NCBI GenBank assembly: GCA_903921785.1
Contig: CAIXRH010000226.1
Location: forward strand, 1 to 45,638
Reading direction: 5' to 3'
Length of the DNA stretch: 45,638 bases
Origin: an uncultured Pseudomonadota bacterium
Lineage (GTDB): Bacteria > Myxococcota_A > UBA796 > SXON01
Numbering within the stretch: the first letter of the stretch is position 1; every line of letters begins with the position of its first letter. A program made the position numbers and the translations under genes. The notes under the pieces were generated by a model, which saw only the letters and a program-made list of their open reading frames with translations, did no database searches and was not told the origin of the DNA. Shown piece after piece: positions 31,606-39,508 of this stretch.

Positions 31606-32118
31606 CTACCGCCCCAGCGCCGCCCGGATCGCCCTCACGTCCGGGAGGTCGGCCACGTGGCAAGCGTGCCACGCGGCTTGCACCACCCCCGAGCCATCGA
31701 GGATGAAGAGGGAGAACAGGGCGTCTCCATGGCGGAGCACGCGAAGCGTGGTGAGCGGCGGGTGGCGCCAGACGCCGCGGAAGGTGGCGGTGAACCTGCG
31801 GTCTGCGCCGATGCGCCACGCGCGGCGGAGCGCCCCGTCCGCGTCGACGACGACGGGGAGGCCGGAAGGCGGCACGCCAGGGCCGGGCGGGACGACGGCG
31901 AGGTCCACGAGGCCGCGGAGGCGTTCGGCCGACGCGCGGCCGGCCGGGCAGGCGAGGGGGCGCAGGAAGGCCACCGCCCGCAGCCCTGGCACCGTCAGCG
32001 CACGACCGTCCACCGTCACCCGAAGCGCCGGCGCCGCATCGCCGGGGAGCAGCGCTGGGGAGCGCCCGGCGCCGGCCGGACTCGGGTGCGCGGGCGGAGC
32101 GAGGCGAGGATCGGCCAT
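31606..32118 (-). CDS. thioredoxin-fold redoxin-like protein
   Basis: This 170-residue protein, from MADPRL at 32118, has the pattern of an AhpC/TSA-type peroxiredoxin. PALLPGDAAPALRVTVDGR is the N-terminal strand, AVAFLRPLACPAGRASAERL has a Cys where the peroxidatic Cys sits, LPVVVDADGALRRAWRI is the conserved middle, and LFSLFILDGSGVVQAAWHAC follows. The canonical PxxTxxC context is changed to RPLACPAG, so peroxidase activity is uncertain. A second Cys near the C-terminus (HACHVADLPD) could be resolving. There is no signal peptide in this version; a longer frame to 32178 adds 20 residues. It is divergent from the serine-hydrolase lipoprotein, with a perfect dyad in the gap. Confidence 0.6.
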   Translation of the reverse strand: MADPRLAPPAHPSPAGAGRSPALLPGDAAPALRVTVDGRALTVPGLRAVAFLRPLACPAGRASAERLRGLVDLAVVPPGPGVPPSGLPVVVDADGALRRAWRIGADRRFTATFRGVWRHPPLTTLRVLRHGDALFSLFILDGSGVVQAAWHACHVADLPDVRAIRAALGR

Positions 32119-32123
32119 CGTGA

Positions 32124-32143
32124 GGCCGGTTATCTCACCGGCC
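32124..32143. promoter_or_regulatory. perfect dyad in divergent promoter region
   Basis: GGCCGGT-TATCTC-ACCGGCC is a perfect 7-bp inverted repeat with a 6-bp centre. It lies 5 bp beyond the start of the redoxin-like gene and 43 bp before the ATG at 32187. On the minus strand its centre contains GATAAC, a plausible -10. It is a good candidate operator, or a cruciform. Confidence 0.45.
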
Positions 32144-32186
32144 AGGTACCCCTCGCGGATCCCCGCGCTCCGGGGCATGTTGCCGC

Positions 32187-33830
32187 ATGCTTACCGTCCT
32201 GCTCCTCGCCTGCGCCACCGACACCGGCTCCCCCGACCCCGACTCCGGCGGCGGCGACACCGCGGACACCGCCGACAGCGGCGGCGAAACCGGCGACACC
32301 GCGACCGCCTTCTACTCGGACGACACGATCCAGGACATCGAGAAGGCGGTGAAGGCCGACATGCGCGGCCACTACGCCTCCGGCGCGCAGATCGCCGTGT
32401 GGCACGGCGGCGCGCTGGTCTACGTGCAGAGCTTCGGAACCAAGGACCCCGACGACGAGACCGCGCTCGTCGACGACGCCACCCTCTTCCAGATCGGCAG
32501 CGACACCAAGAAGATGACCGCCATCGCCGCGCTCCAGCAGGTCGAGGCGGGCAAGCTCTCGCTGGAGGACTCCGTCGCCGACGTCGTGCCGGCGGTCGAC
32601 CTCGTGGAGTCCCCGACGTGGTCCGAGGAGGCGACGCTCCGGCTTTTGCTCTCGCACCAGGGCGGCCTCGTGGACTACACCCCTTGGGAAGAAGACAACG
32701 ACGACGCCCGGCTCGCCGAGATCGCCACGACCACCTTCAGCGAGAACGCCTGGGCGATGGCCCAGCCCGGCGCCTGCTGGAACTACGCGAACCCCAACTT
32801 CTCCATCGCCGGCCTCCTCACCGAGACCGCCGCCGAGAAGCCCTGGGCGGACGTGGTCGAGGACGACGTCTTCACCCCGCTCGGCCTCGCCGACACCTAC
32901 GCCCGGCGCGACGAGGTGAAGGCTCGGGGGAACTACGCGATCGGCACCGGCTACACCATCGTCGACCCCGACCCGTTCGACGCCTGGGACACCCCCAAGT
33001 ACACCGTCGGCACCGTCGGCATCGACGACACCGTGGACAACGCGTTCACCCGCCCCGCGGGCATGGTCTGGTCCACCGCCTCCGACATGGCGTCCTTCGG
33101 CGCCTTCTTCATCCACGGCGACCCGTCCGTGCTCTCCGACAGCCTCCGCGGCGAGATCACCACCGGCCAGGTGCGCACCTACCCGGCGTGGGACGCCCAG
33201 ACCTACGGGATGGGCTGGTTCCTCTCTGACTGGATCAGCACCTACGACGGGGTGTACGCCACGCCGTTCTGGTCGCACGGCGGCAACACGCTCACCATGA
33301 CGTCGCTCACCTGGGTCTTCCCCGAGAAGGACCTCTCGATCTCGATCCTCAGCAACGGCTACGGCGACGACTTCACCAACACCGCCCTCGCCCTGGTCTC
33401 CGGCTCCGGCCTGCTCACCGACCCGGTGGACGCACCCGACGTCCCCGACGAAGAGACCGACCACGCCCAGCTCCTCGGTGACTACTGGGACCACGAGATC
33501 GGCACCGTCTCCATCACCGACGTGGACGGCGCGCTCACCGTCTCCGCCCCGGGGCTCGACGCGTTGGGCGCCAGCTACGACCCGGTGCTGGAGCCCGCCG
33601 GCATCACCGACGTGTACCTGTTCACCCTCGAAGGCGCCGGGTACGACGTCACGTTCATCCCCGACGACGCGGGCGCCTACCGGTGGCTGCGCAACCGGCA
33701 GTTCGTGGGCGAGCGGGTGGACGTCAACGCGATCGCCCCGGCCCACGCCGACCCGACCGCGTTCTGGACGCGCCTCCTGCTGAGCGCGGTCGAGCCCGAC
33801 CGAACGGCCCGTCCGTACACCACGCGATAA
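32187..33830 (+). CDS. serine beta-lactamase/PBP-like lipoprotein
   Basis: This 547-residue protein has the signal MLTVLLLAC (Cys9) and a DTADTADSGGETGDT linker. From about 45 it has a class C beta-lactamase/D-Ala-D-Ala carboxypeptidase fold with all three active-site elements: SDTK (Ser105-Lys108), YAN (Tyr200-Asn202) and HGG (364-366). LLLSHQGGLVDYTP and NPNFSIAGLLTE are typical. The fold covers a wide set of esterases, peptidases and lactamases, so the substrate is uncertain. The C-terminal ~130 residues form a separate beta domain (LLGDYWDHEIGTVSITDVDG), as in several family members with a lipocalin-like tail. It is surface-anchored. The FG-GAP lipoprotein gene follows 20 bp downstream and may be co-transcribed. 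Confidence 0.85.
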   Translation: MLTVLLLACATDTGSPDPDSGGGDTADTADSGGETGDTATAFYSDDTIQDIEKAVKADMRGHYASGAQIAVWHGGALVYVQSFGTKDPDDETALVDDATLFQIGSDTKKMTAIAALQQVEAGKLSLEDSVADVVPAVDLVESPTWSEEATLRLLLSHQGGLVDYTPWEEDNDDARLAEIATTTFSENAWAMAQPGACWNYANPNFSIAGLLTETAAEKPWADVVEDDVFTPLGLADTYARRDEVKARGNYAIGTGYTIVDPDPFDAWDTPKYTVGTVGIDDTVDNAFTRPAGMVWSTASDMASFGAFFIHGDPSVLSDSLRGEITTGQVRTYPAWDAQTYGMGWFLSDWISTYDGVYATPFWSHGGNTLTMTSLTWVFPEKDLSISILSNGYGDDFTNTALALVSGSGLLTDPVDAPDVPDEETDHAQLLGDYWDHEIGTVSITDVDGALTVSAPGLDALGASYDPVLEPAGITDVYLFTLEGAGYDVTFIPDDAGAYRWLRNRQFVGERVDVNAIAPAHADPTAFWTRLLLSAVEPDRTARPYTTR

Positions 33831-33850
33831 TCGGCGCGGGGAGTCGCCCC

Positions 33851-35440
33851 ATGCGCCTTTTGCCGCTCGTCCTGCTCGTCGCCTGCGCCACACCTTCTGC
33901 CAGCGACGAGCCCCAGCCCGGCGAAACCGGATCGGTCGACGCCGACGGCGACGGTGTCCCCTCCAGCGACGATTGCGACGACGAGAACGCCGCCGTCTTC
34001 CCCGGCAACGTCGAGACCCCCCGCAACGACGTGGACGACGACTGCGACCCCGCCACCTGCCACGGCGTCGGCTTCCCCACCACGCCGACCGACTTCACGC
34101 TCCCCGGCGAATACGGGGCGGACGACGCCGCACCCTTCGACCAGCTGGCCAGCTACGCCTCCTGCACCGACGGCACGCCGGCGCACCTCGTGGCGGACGT
34201 CAGCGGCGACGGGCGGCTCGACCTCCTGGTGAGCTTCGTCTGTGGGGACGACGAGGCCACGGGGGACACCCGCTGGTTGGTCCATGCCGGCGCGGAGGGC
34301 GGGTTCGTCGCGGCCGCCACCGACTGGACGCTCCCGAACGAGTACGGCGCGGACGGCGCTGCGCCCTTCGCGAACGCCACGGCGGCCGTCGTCTGTGGCG
34401 ACGGCATCCCCGCCCACTTCTTCACCGACCTCACCGGCGACGGCCTGCCCGACCTGGTGATCACCCAGCTCTGCGACGACGACGCCACCGGCCGCACCCA
34501 GTGGCTGGTGCACGCCGGCACCCCCACCGGCTTCGCCGACACCGCCACGACCTGGGCGTTGCCCGCCGGCTACGGCGTGGACGGGTACCTGCCGTTCTCC
34601 GCCTCCGCCGCGTCGGCCGCCTGCGCCAAGGGCATCCCCGGCCACACGCTCACCGACCTCACGGGCGACGGCGCGCCGGACCTCGTGGTCACCCAGAGCT
34701 GCACCGACACCACGGTCGGCGACACCGCCTGGGCGGTCTACCCGGGCACGGGCGCGGGCTTCGCCACCACCGCCACCGCATGGTCGCTGCCGAGCGCCTA
34801 TGTCGCCTCGGGGAAGGTGCCGTTCTCCTCCACCAGCGCCACCGCCTCCTGCGGCGAGGGCATCCCCGGCCACGACCTCCAGGACCTCGACGGCGACGCC
34901 CTCCCCGACCTCGTCGTCACCGAGTCCTGTGCGGACGACGCCACCGTGGGCGACACCCGCTGGCTCGTCTACCGAGGCCAGTCCGGCGGCTTCGCGGACG
35001 CCGCGGCCGACTGGGCGCTCCCCGCGAGCTACGGCGCCGCCGAGACCACGCCGTTCTCCTCGGTCACCGACGTCGCCGCGGTAGACGACGACACCCCCGC
35101 CCACACCCTCTACGACCTCGACGGCGACGGCGTCCTCGACCTGCTCATCGAGGGTGTCCCAAGCCAGTCCACCGTCGGCTCCGCGGTCTGGTCGGTCCAC
35201 TTCGGCGGCGCGAGCGGCTTCACCGACGCGGCCTGGGACTGGACGCTCCCGCCGCTCACCGCCAACGGTGCGTTTACGACACCACGCACGACCGCCGACT
35301 GTGGCGCCGGCACGCCCGCCTGGGCCCTCACCGACCTCGATGGGGACACGCTCCCCGAGCTCGTCCTCACCGACGAATGCACGGACACGACCGTCGGCGA
35401 CACCCGTTGGACCACGTATGAGGCGGGCTGCGCGCAGTAG
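33851..35440 (+). CDS. FG-GAP repeat lipoprotein with MopE-type metal motif
   Basis: This 529-residue protein has its ATG at 33851, with GGGGAG upstream and the signal MRLLPLVLLVAC (Cys12). Residues ~28-65 hold a MopE-type putative metal-binding motif: DADGDGVPSSDDCDDENAAV, then FPGNVE, DDDCD. Six tandem units of about 76 residues follow, each with a W[TA]LP..YG opening, a PF step, a C.DGIP.H element and DLTGDGLPDLV-type FG-GAP/calcium loops, then GDTRWLV. The units together should form a beta-propeller with bound calcium at the cell surface. Cys pairs recur once per unit. Function is unknown; FG-GAP propellers often mediate adhesion or protein contacts. Hairpin and repeat A7 follow the stop. 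Confidence 0.8.
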   Translation: MRLLPLVLLVACATPSASDEPQPGETGSVDADGDGVPSSDDCDDENAAVFPGNVETPRNDVDDDCDPATCHGVGFPTTPTDFTLPGEYGADDAAPFDQLASYASCTDGTPAHLVADVSGDGRLDLLVSFVCGDDEATGDTRWLVHAGAEGGFVAAATDWTLPNEYGADGAAPFANATAAVVCGDGIPAHFFTDLTGDGLPDLVITQLCDDDATGRTQWLVHAGTPTGFADTATTWALPAGYGVDGYLPFSASAASAACAKGIPGHTLTDLTGDGAPDLVVTQSCTDTTVGDTAWAVYPGTGAGFATTATAWSLPSAYVASGKVPFSSTSATASCGEGIPGHDLQDLDGDALPDLVVTESCADDATVGDTRWLVYRGQSGGFADAAADWALPASYGAAETTPFSSVTDVAAVDDDTPAHTLYDLDGDGVLDLLIEGVPSQSTVGSAVWSVHFGGASGFTDAAWDWTLPPLTANGAFTTPRTTADCGAGTPAWALTDLDGDTLPELVLTDECTDTTVGDTRWTTYEAGCAQ

Positions 35441-35443
35441 GTC

Positions 35444-35463
35444 GAGGGGGTTCGTTCCCCCTC
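35444..35463 (+). terminator. strong hairpin directly after stop
   Basis: GAGGGGG-TTCGTT-CCCCCTC is a perfect 7-bp stem starting 4 bp after the TAG at 35440. It leads straight into family A copy 7. There is no T-run, but the stem is stable. It is the best terminator candidate of the window. Confidence 0.55.
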
Positions 35464-35511
35464 CCGGCCCTCCTCGACCCTCGCGAGCCACGACAGGCGT
35501 CGGCGCTCCGC
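35457..35511 (-). repeat. dispersed intergenic repeat, family A, copy 7
   Basis: Read on the plus strand it runs CCTCCCGGCCCTCCTCGACC, CTCGCGAGCCACGACAGGCG and TCGGCG, that is, the reverse of copies 1, 2, 4 and 6. The CTCCCGG end adjoins the stop of the FG-GAP gene, keeping the same orientation to that gene as in the other terminal copies. Confidence 0.75.
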
Positions 35512-35609
35512 CGGGGCGTCACCTGAGGGGCCGGGCGCCCGCCGGGCACCGCGGCACGTCGGCGCCGAGGCCGAGCCAGATCGCGCGGAACCAGGCCGAC
35601 GTGAGGGAG

Positions 35610-35628
35610 GGTACGTCGTGAGCGTACC
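35610..35628. repeat. short palindrome GGTACG-N7-CGTACC
   Basis: A perfect 6-bp inverted repeat lies between family A copy 7 and family B copy 4 in the 317-bp convergent gap 35441-35757. It may be a protein site or an extra terminator. Apart from the repeats, that gap holds no gene. Confidence 0.35.
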
Positions 35629-35640
35629 CGGGATCCACCC

Positions 35641-35716
35641 TGCCCGTCCCGCCATTCTCGCCCCGGCGGTTCCTCGACCGCGGCGCCGGCCGCCGGGCAC
35701 GCCGTCGGCCCGAGCG
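35641..35716 (+). repeat. dispersed intergenic repeat, family B, copy 4
   Basis: GCCATTCTCGCCCCGGCGG is followed by TTCCTCGACCGCGGCGCCGG and CCGCCGGGCACGCCG. It is the best match to copies 1 and 2. It sits in the same convergent gap as family A copy 7. Confidence 0.65.
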
Positions 35717-35757
35717 CCGCTCCTTCGCCAGCGAGCTTCGGCGCACGACACCCGCGC

Positions 35758-37428
35758 TCAGTACGTGAGCGCGATCGCTTCGTACTCCGTCATCCTTCCC
35801 GCACCCTCGTCCCGGCGCCCGCGGAGCTGCGGCGTCACCGGCGGCGCGTTGATCACCCCGTCCTTGTTGGAGTCGGTGGTGAGCTCGAACGCCAGCGCGC
35901 TGCCCGCGGTCACGATGCTGCCCTTCGACACCACGTTGTCCTTGTCGGCGCCGGCGAGCTCGAGGTCCCCGTCCGCGTCGCGGGAGAACGAGCCGGCGAA
36001 CTTGCCCTTGGCGAGGGTCTGCTGCTTGCCCTTCTTGTTGGCCTCCCCGAGGAGGCTCACCTTGCCGGCGAGGTCCAGGCCCAGCGCGTCCCCCTTGAAG
36101 GTGAGCTCGTTGCCGAAAACCACGCTGAGCGTGTCGTCGAATTCCACCATGGCGGAGTAGTCGACCGCCTCGCCCCCGTCGTCGGTGACCGTGACGGTCA
36201 GCTCGAGGTCATCCGCCAACCCGCTCGCCACGCTGCCGTACTCGCTCACGGTGAGTTCGTAGTCGCCGCTGTCGTTCGGCACGAGCGAGACGCAAGTGCC
36301 GCCCGCGCATACGGGGGTGAGGAGCTCGAGCACGCTGTAGTCGGTGGCCACGAAGTCGCCGCCGGTGATGGTGAGGACGGAGCTCAGGCCGAACACAGGC
36401 TGAACCTCGTAGTTGTTCACCATCCAACTCCGCATCCGCCCCAGACGTTGGTAGCTGTTCGCCGGGATCGTGATCGTGTCGCCGCCGGTGAGCTCGACCT
36501 GGGCCGACACGGGGAGCGTGTCGCCCACCGACCAGCCGGCAGAGCTGACCACGACCTCGCACTTGGTGTTGTCCAGCTCCAGCCCATATTTTCCGCTGCC
36601 GTAGGCGCGGCGGTGCAGGGCCACGGTGGTGAGCGGATCTTCATCCACGGCCAGGGCGGTGATGCCCTCGCCGCCGTCGAACCACGGCATGCCGAGCTTC
36701 GACTTATCGGACTGGCGCTTCTTGCCCTTGCTGTCGTACTCGGTCACCTTCAGCTCGACGACCCCCTCGTGGTCCAGCGTGAGGTCGCCGGCCCAGATCG
36801 CGCCGATCGCGTCCCAGCCAACCTCAGCCCCGGTGCGGGTGGTGCTCGTGGTGCTGGAGCAGCCCTTGACCTTGTCGCACACGGTCGTGGTCACCGTCTC
36901 GGTCACCATGACCTTCGCATAGGCGATCTCGTAGGTGTCGGCGCCCGCGAGGTCCAGGGTGAGGTCGTAGCCGCCGGTGGCGGGGAAGACCTCCCCGGCG
37001 AGCACCTCGATGTCCCAGGCCACCTTGCCGGTGTCGTCGGCGGTGAGCTGCACGGTGCCATCGGCGCCGAGCGTGCCCGAGTACGAGAGGAGCGTGGCGC
37101 TGCCCTTGTCGTAGAGGGTGAGGGTGAGGGCCGCGGAAGACTTCGGGAGCGAAGCGAGCGTGGCCGCGCCGTGCAGCCAGCTGTCGGACTCGTCGAGCGC
37201 CACGTCCTCGCTACCCCCATCGGACTCCACGCGCGCTTCGATGGAGGCGGGTGCGGTGGCGCCGCTCTCGCTCACGACCACGACGCGGTTGCTCACGCTG
37301 CCGTTGGAGTTCGTGATCTGCTTGATGGCCGCGCGCCGGATGAAGGCGGCCTCCGCCGAGCTGGTGCCCAGGGCGGGCAGCACGACGAACAGGGAGAGCG
37401 CACACAGCGCGGAGCGACGGAGAAACAT
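35758..37428 (-). CDS. exported protein of unknown function
   Basis: This 556-residue protein has its ATG at 37428, GAGG 7 nt upstream, and the signal peptide MFLRRSALCALSLFVVLPAL ending near SSAEA-AF. The mature chain is beta-rich and Asp/Thr/Gly-rich with no lipobox, so it is periplasmic or secreted. Strands recur (LTLTLYDKGSATLLSYSGTL, YDLTLDLAGADTYEIAYAKV, LTVTVTDDGGEAVDYSAMVE), suggesting several Ig-like domains. Near the C-terminus KKGKQQTLAKGKFAGSFSRD and TTDSNKDGVINAPP contain an EF-hand-like or dockerin-like calcium loop. A Cys pair (CDKVKGC) and another (CAGGTC) may form disulfides. No family is recognised. It stands alone, with convergent repeats at its 3' end. Confidence 0.6.
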   Translation of the reverse strand: MFLRRSALCALSLFVVLPALGTSSAEAAFIRRAAIKQITNSNGSVSNRVVVVSESGATAPASIEARVESDGGSEDVALDESDSWLHGAATLASLPKSSAALTLTLYDKGSATLLSYSGTLGADGTVQLTADDTGKVAWDIEVLAGEVFPATGGYDLTLDLAGADTYEIAYAKVMVTETVTTTVCDKVKGCSSTTSTTRTGAEVGWDAIGAIWAGDLTLDHEGVVELKVTEYDSKGKKRQSDKSKLGMPWFDGGEGITALAVDEDPLTTVALHRRAYGSGKYGLELDNTKCEVVVSSAGWSVGDTLPVSAQVELTGGDTITIPANSYQRLGRMRSWMVNNYEVQPVFGLSSVLTITGGDFVATDYSVLELLTPVCAGGTCVSLVPNDSGDYELTVSEYGSVASGLADDLELTVTVTDDGGEAVDYSAMVEFDDTLSVVFGNELTFKGDALGLDLAGKVSLLGEANKKGKQQTLAKGKFAGSFSRDADGDLELAGADKDNVVSKGSIVTAGSALAFELTTDSNKDGVINAPPVTPQLRGRRDEGAGRMTEYEAIALTY

Positions 37429-37511
37429 GGCAGCCTCGGTTTCGGGAGCCCCACCGTACGCTGGCATCCCCCAGGCCGAATCTCTCAGCCGTCTCTCATC
37501 GGCGGGCCCGC

Positions 37512-38411
37512 CTACCCGACGACCGCGCGCACCACCTGATCCCCGAGCATCGCGCCGAAGACCAGGAACAAGTAGGCGATCGACACCTTGAACACCTGAT
37601 AGTCCACCCGGCGGTCGTCCGCCCGCATGGACTTGACCACCCACCACGTGAACCACGCGCCCGAGAGGAGCGCGACCCCGGCGTACCCCCAGCTCAACAG
37701 GCCGAGCGGCGCCGGGAGGAGCGTGACCGCCGTAAGCAGGATCGCGTACACCAACGACTGCCGCCGCGTGGACTCCTCCCCCACCACGTTCGGCATCATC
37801 GGGAAGCCCGCGGCGCCGTACTCCTCCAGGCGGAAGATGGCGATCGCCCAGAAGTGCGGGGGCGTCCAGAGGAAAACGATGAGGAAGAGGATCCAGCTCG
37901 CCCAGCTCAGGTGCCCGGTGAGCGCGGCCTCCACGATGAGCGGCGTCGTGGCCCCCGCCGCGCCGCCGATCACGATGTTCTGCGGCGTGCGCGGCTTGAG
38001 CCAGATCGTGTAGACGAAGACGTAGAAGAGGATCGTGGCGAGCCCGACCGCCGCGGCGAACGCGCTGCCCACCCACCACAAGAACGCCGTGCTCACCACC
38101 GTGAGCAGCGACCCGAGGACCATCGCGTGGTTCGGCTGGACGAAGCTGGCCGGGAGCGGGCGGTTGCGGGTGCGCGCCATGTGCGCGTCCGTGTCTCGCT
38201 CAAGCCAGGCGTTGAGCGTGGAGGAGGCGGCGCCCGCGAGGGCCGCGCCGAAGAGCACCAGGAGCCCGCGCCCCAGGTTGGCCATCGTGGCGCCGACCAT
38301 CCCGAAGACCGGCAGTCCGGTGAACAGCACCAGCACGATGACGCGCGGGCGCGTCATCTCCCACCAGAGGCGGAGCTGCAGGCGAAGGGGGACCGCGACC
38401 GCCTGCTCCAT
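37512..38411 (-). CDS. ctaB: protoheme IX farnesyltransferase (haem O synthase)
   Basis: This 299-residue UbiA-family membrane prenyltransferase has about eight or nine helices. The prenyl-diphosphate/Mg site NAWLERDTDAHMARTRNRPL gives the first Asp-rich motif, and WTPPHFWAIAIFRLEEYGAA with GFPMMPNVVGEE matches the conserved CtaB segment. It adds a farnesyl group to haem B, making haem O for the terminal oxidase. The ATG at 38411 overlaps the upstream ctaA stop as TGATG, so the pair is translationally coupled. The length is normal. Its role in aerobic respiration follows from the family; it implies a haem-A or haem-O oxidase elsewhere in the genome. Confidence 0.93.
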   Translation of the reverse strand: MEQAVAVPLRLQLRLWWEMTRPRVIVLVLFTGLPVFGMVGATMANLGRGLLVLFGAALAGAASSTLNAWLERDTDAHMARTRNRPLPASFVQPNHAMVLGSLLTVVSTAFLWWVGSAFAAAVGLATILFYVFVYTIWLKPRTPQNIVIGGAAGATTPLIVEAALTGHLSWASWILFLIVFLWTPPHFWAIAIFRLEEYGAAGFPMMPNVVGEESTRRQSLVYAILLTAVTLLPAPLGLLSWGYAGVALLSGAWFTWWVVKSMRADDRRVDYQVFKVSIAYLFLVFGAMLGDQVVRAVVG

Positions 38412-39331
38412 CAGGACGCCGCCGCCGCGCGCCCGCGCCGGAGCACGCCCGTGGCCACCAGGGTGGTCGTGGCGACCAGCGCGTGGGCCGTGGCGGCGTG
38501 GGCCACCGCGAGCTCCACCGGCATCCGCACCCACACGTTGAGCACGCCGAGGGCGATCTGCACCAGCACCAACGCCACGATGGCCCAGGCGCCCTTTCCC
38601 GCCCGGTCGGCCCGCGCGACGCCGACGAACGCGAACGCCACCGCGGCCACGGTGTAGGCGCCGAGCCGGTGGAAGAGCTGGAGCCCGAGGATGCCGCTGA
38701 ACGTGGGGAACCACACCCCGGCGTTGCAGGACGGCCACTCGATGCAGGCGAGCCCGGCGTAGTTGCTGGAGACGAGGCCGCCGAGGCCGAGCTGGAGCGC
38801 CACGGCCACCACCATCGCCACGGCGAGGAGGCGGATGGTACCGGGGGCGGGCGCTTCCGCGGAGACGGCCGCGCCGGGAGCGGCGCCGGGCGCGCGCAGG
38901 CGCACCGCCATCACCAGCATGAGCGCCATGAAGGCGTTGCCGAGGAGCAGGTGGATCGTGACGCTCCAGAACGCCAGCGACAAAAGCACCGTGAGCCCGC
39001 CGAAGACGATCTGGGCGGCGAGCACCAGCACCATGATCCCGAGCTGGAGCGCGAAGCGGCGGCGCAGCTCGGGGCGCGAGAGGATCACGCCGCCGAGGGC
39101 CACAAAACCCAGGGAGATGGTGCCCGCGAGGAGGCGGTGGCCCCACTCGAGGAAGATGATCATGTTGAGCTGAGGGACGAGCTGGCCGAAACACAGCGGC
39201 CAGTCGGGGCAGGAGAGGCCGGCGCCGTTCACCCGGACCGTGCTCCCGAAGATGAGCAAGAGCCACGTGACGAAGCCCAGGGCTGCGAAGCCCGTGCCCA
39301 ACCGTCGTTCGAGCCCACCGCCGCTGTTCAC
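38411..39331 (-). CDS. ctaA: haem A synthase, COX15/CtaA family
   Basis: This 306-residue eight-helix membrane protein carries the four haem-binding His of the two-repeat family (FLEWGHRLLAG, VTIHLLLGN, LFHRLGAYT, AVAHAATAHAL). It also has two extracytoplasmic Cys pairs, SCPDWPLC and ACIEWPSC, as in Bacillus CtaA. It oxidises the C8 methyl of haem O to the formyl group of haem A. The start chosen is the GTG at 39331 (VNSGGGLERRLG), giving a normal N-terminus before the first helix; the Shine-Dalgarno is weak. The stop overlaps ctaB (TGATG). The two genes would be co-expressed in aerobic growth. Confidence 0.9.
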   Translation of the reverse strand: MNSGGGLERRLGTGFAALGFVTWLLLIFGSTVRVNGAGLSCPDWPLCFGQLVPQLNMIIFLEWGHRLLAGTISLGFVALGGVILSRPELRRRFALQLGIMVLVLAAQIVFGGLTVLLSLAFWSVTIHLLLGNAFMALMLVMAVRLRAPGAAPGAAVSAEAPAPGTIRLLAVAMVVAVALQLGLGGLVSSNYAGLACIEWPSCNAGVWFPTFSGILGLQLFHRLGAYTVAAVAFAFVGVARADRAGKGAWAIVALVLVQIALGVLNVWVRMPVELAVAHAATAHALVATTTLVATGVLRRGRAAAAS

Positions 39332-39508
39332 CCACGCCCCGAGAGGGGGTCGCGCGTAGCCAGATCCCCCTCCAGGGGCAAGCGGCGGAAGGTACGCCAG
39401 CAGACGCGTCCGCCGCGGACCGCGAAGATCCCGTAAGGGACACGGTCTGCGGCCCCCGCGACGCCCCGAAACCTGAGATACTCGGCGGCCCCGCCCCCCG
39501 GTCTGCCG

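Noticed and set aside
421-35511. Family A repeats as insertion-sequence ends
   Set aside because: No transposase gene lies next to any copy, and the repeats are too short and scattered for intact IS elements.
39332-39508. Short minus-strand frame between ctaA and the amidohydrolase, 39328-39627
   Set aside because: It overlaps the start of the amidohydrolase and has no conserved sequence or Shine-Dalgarno.
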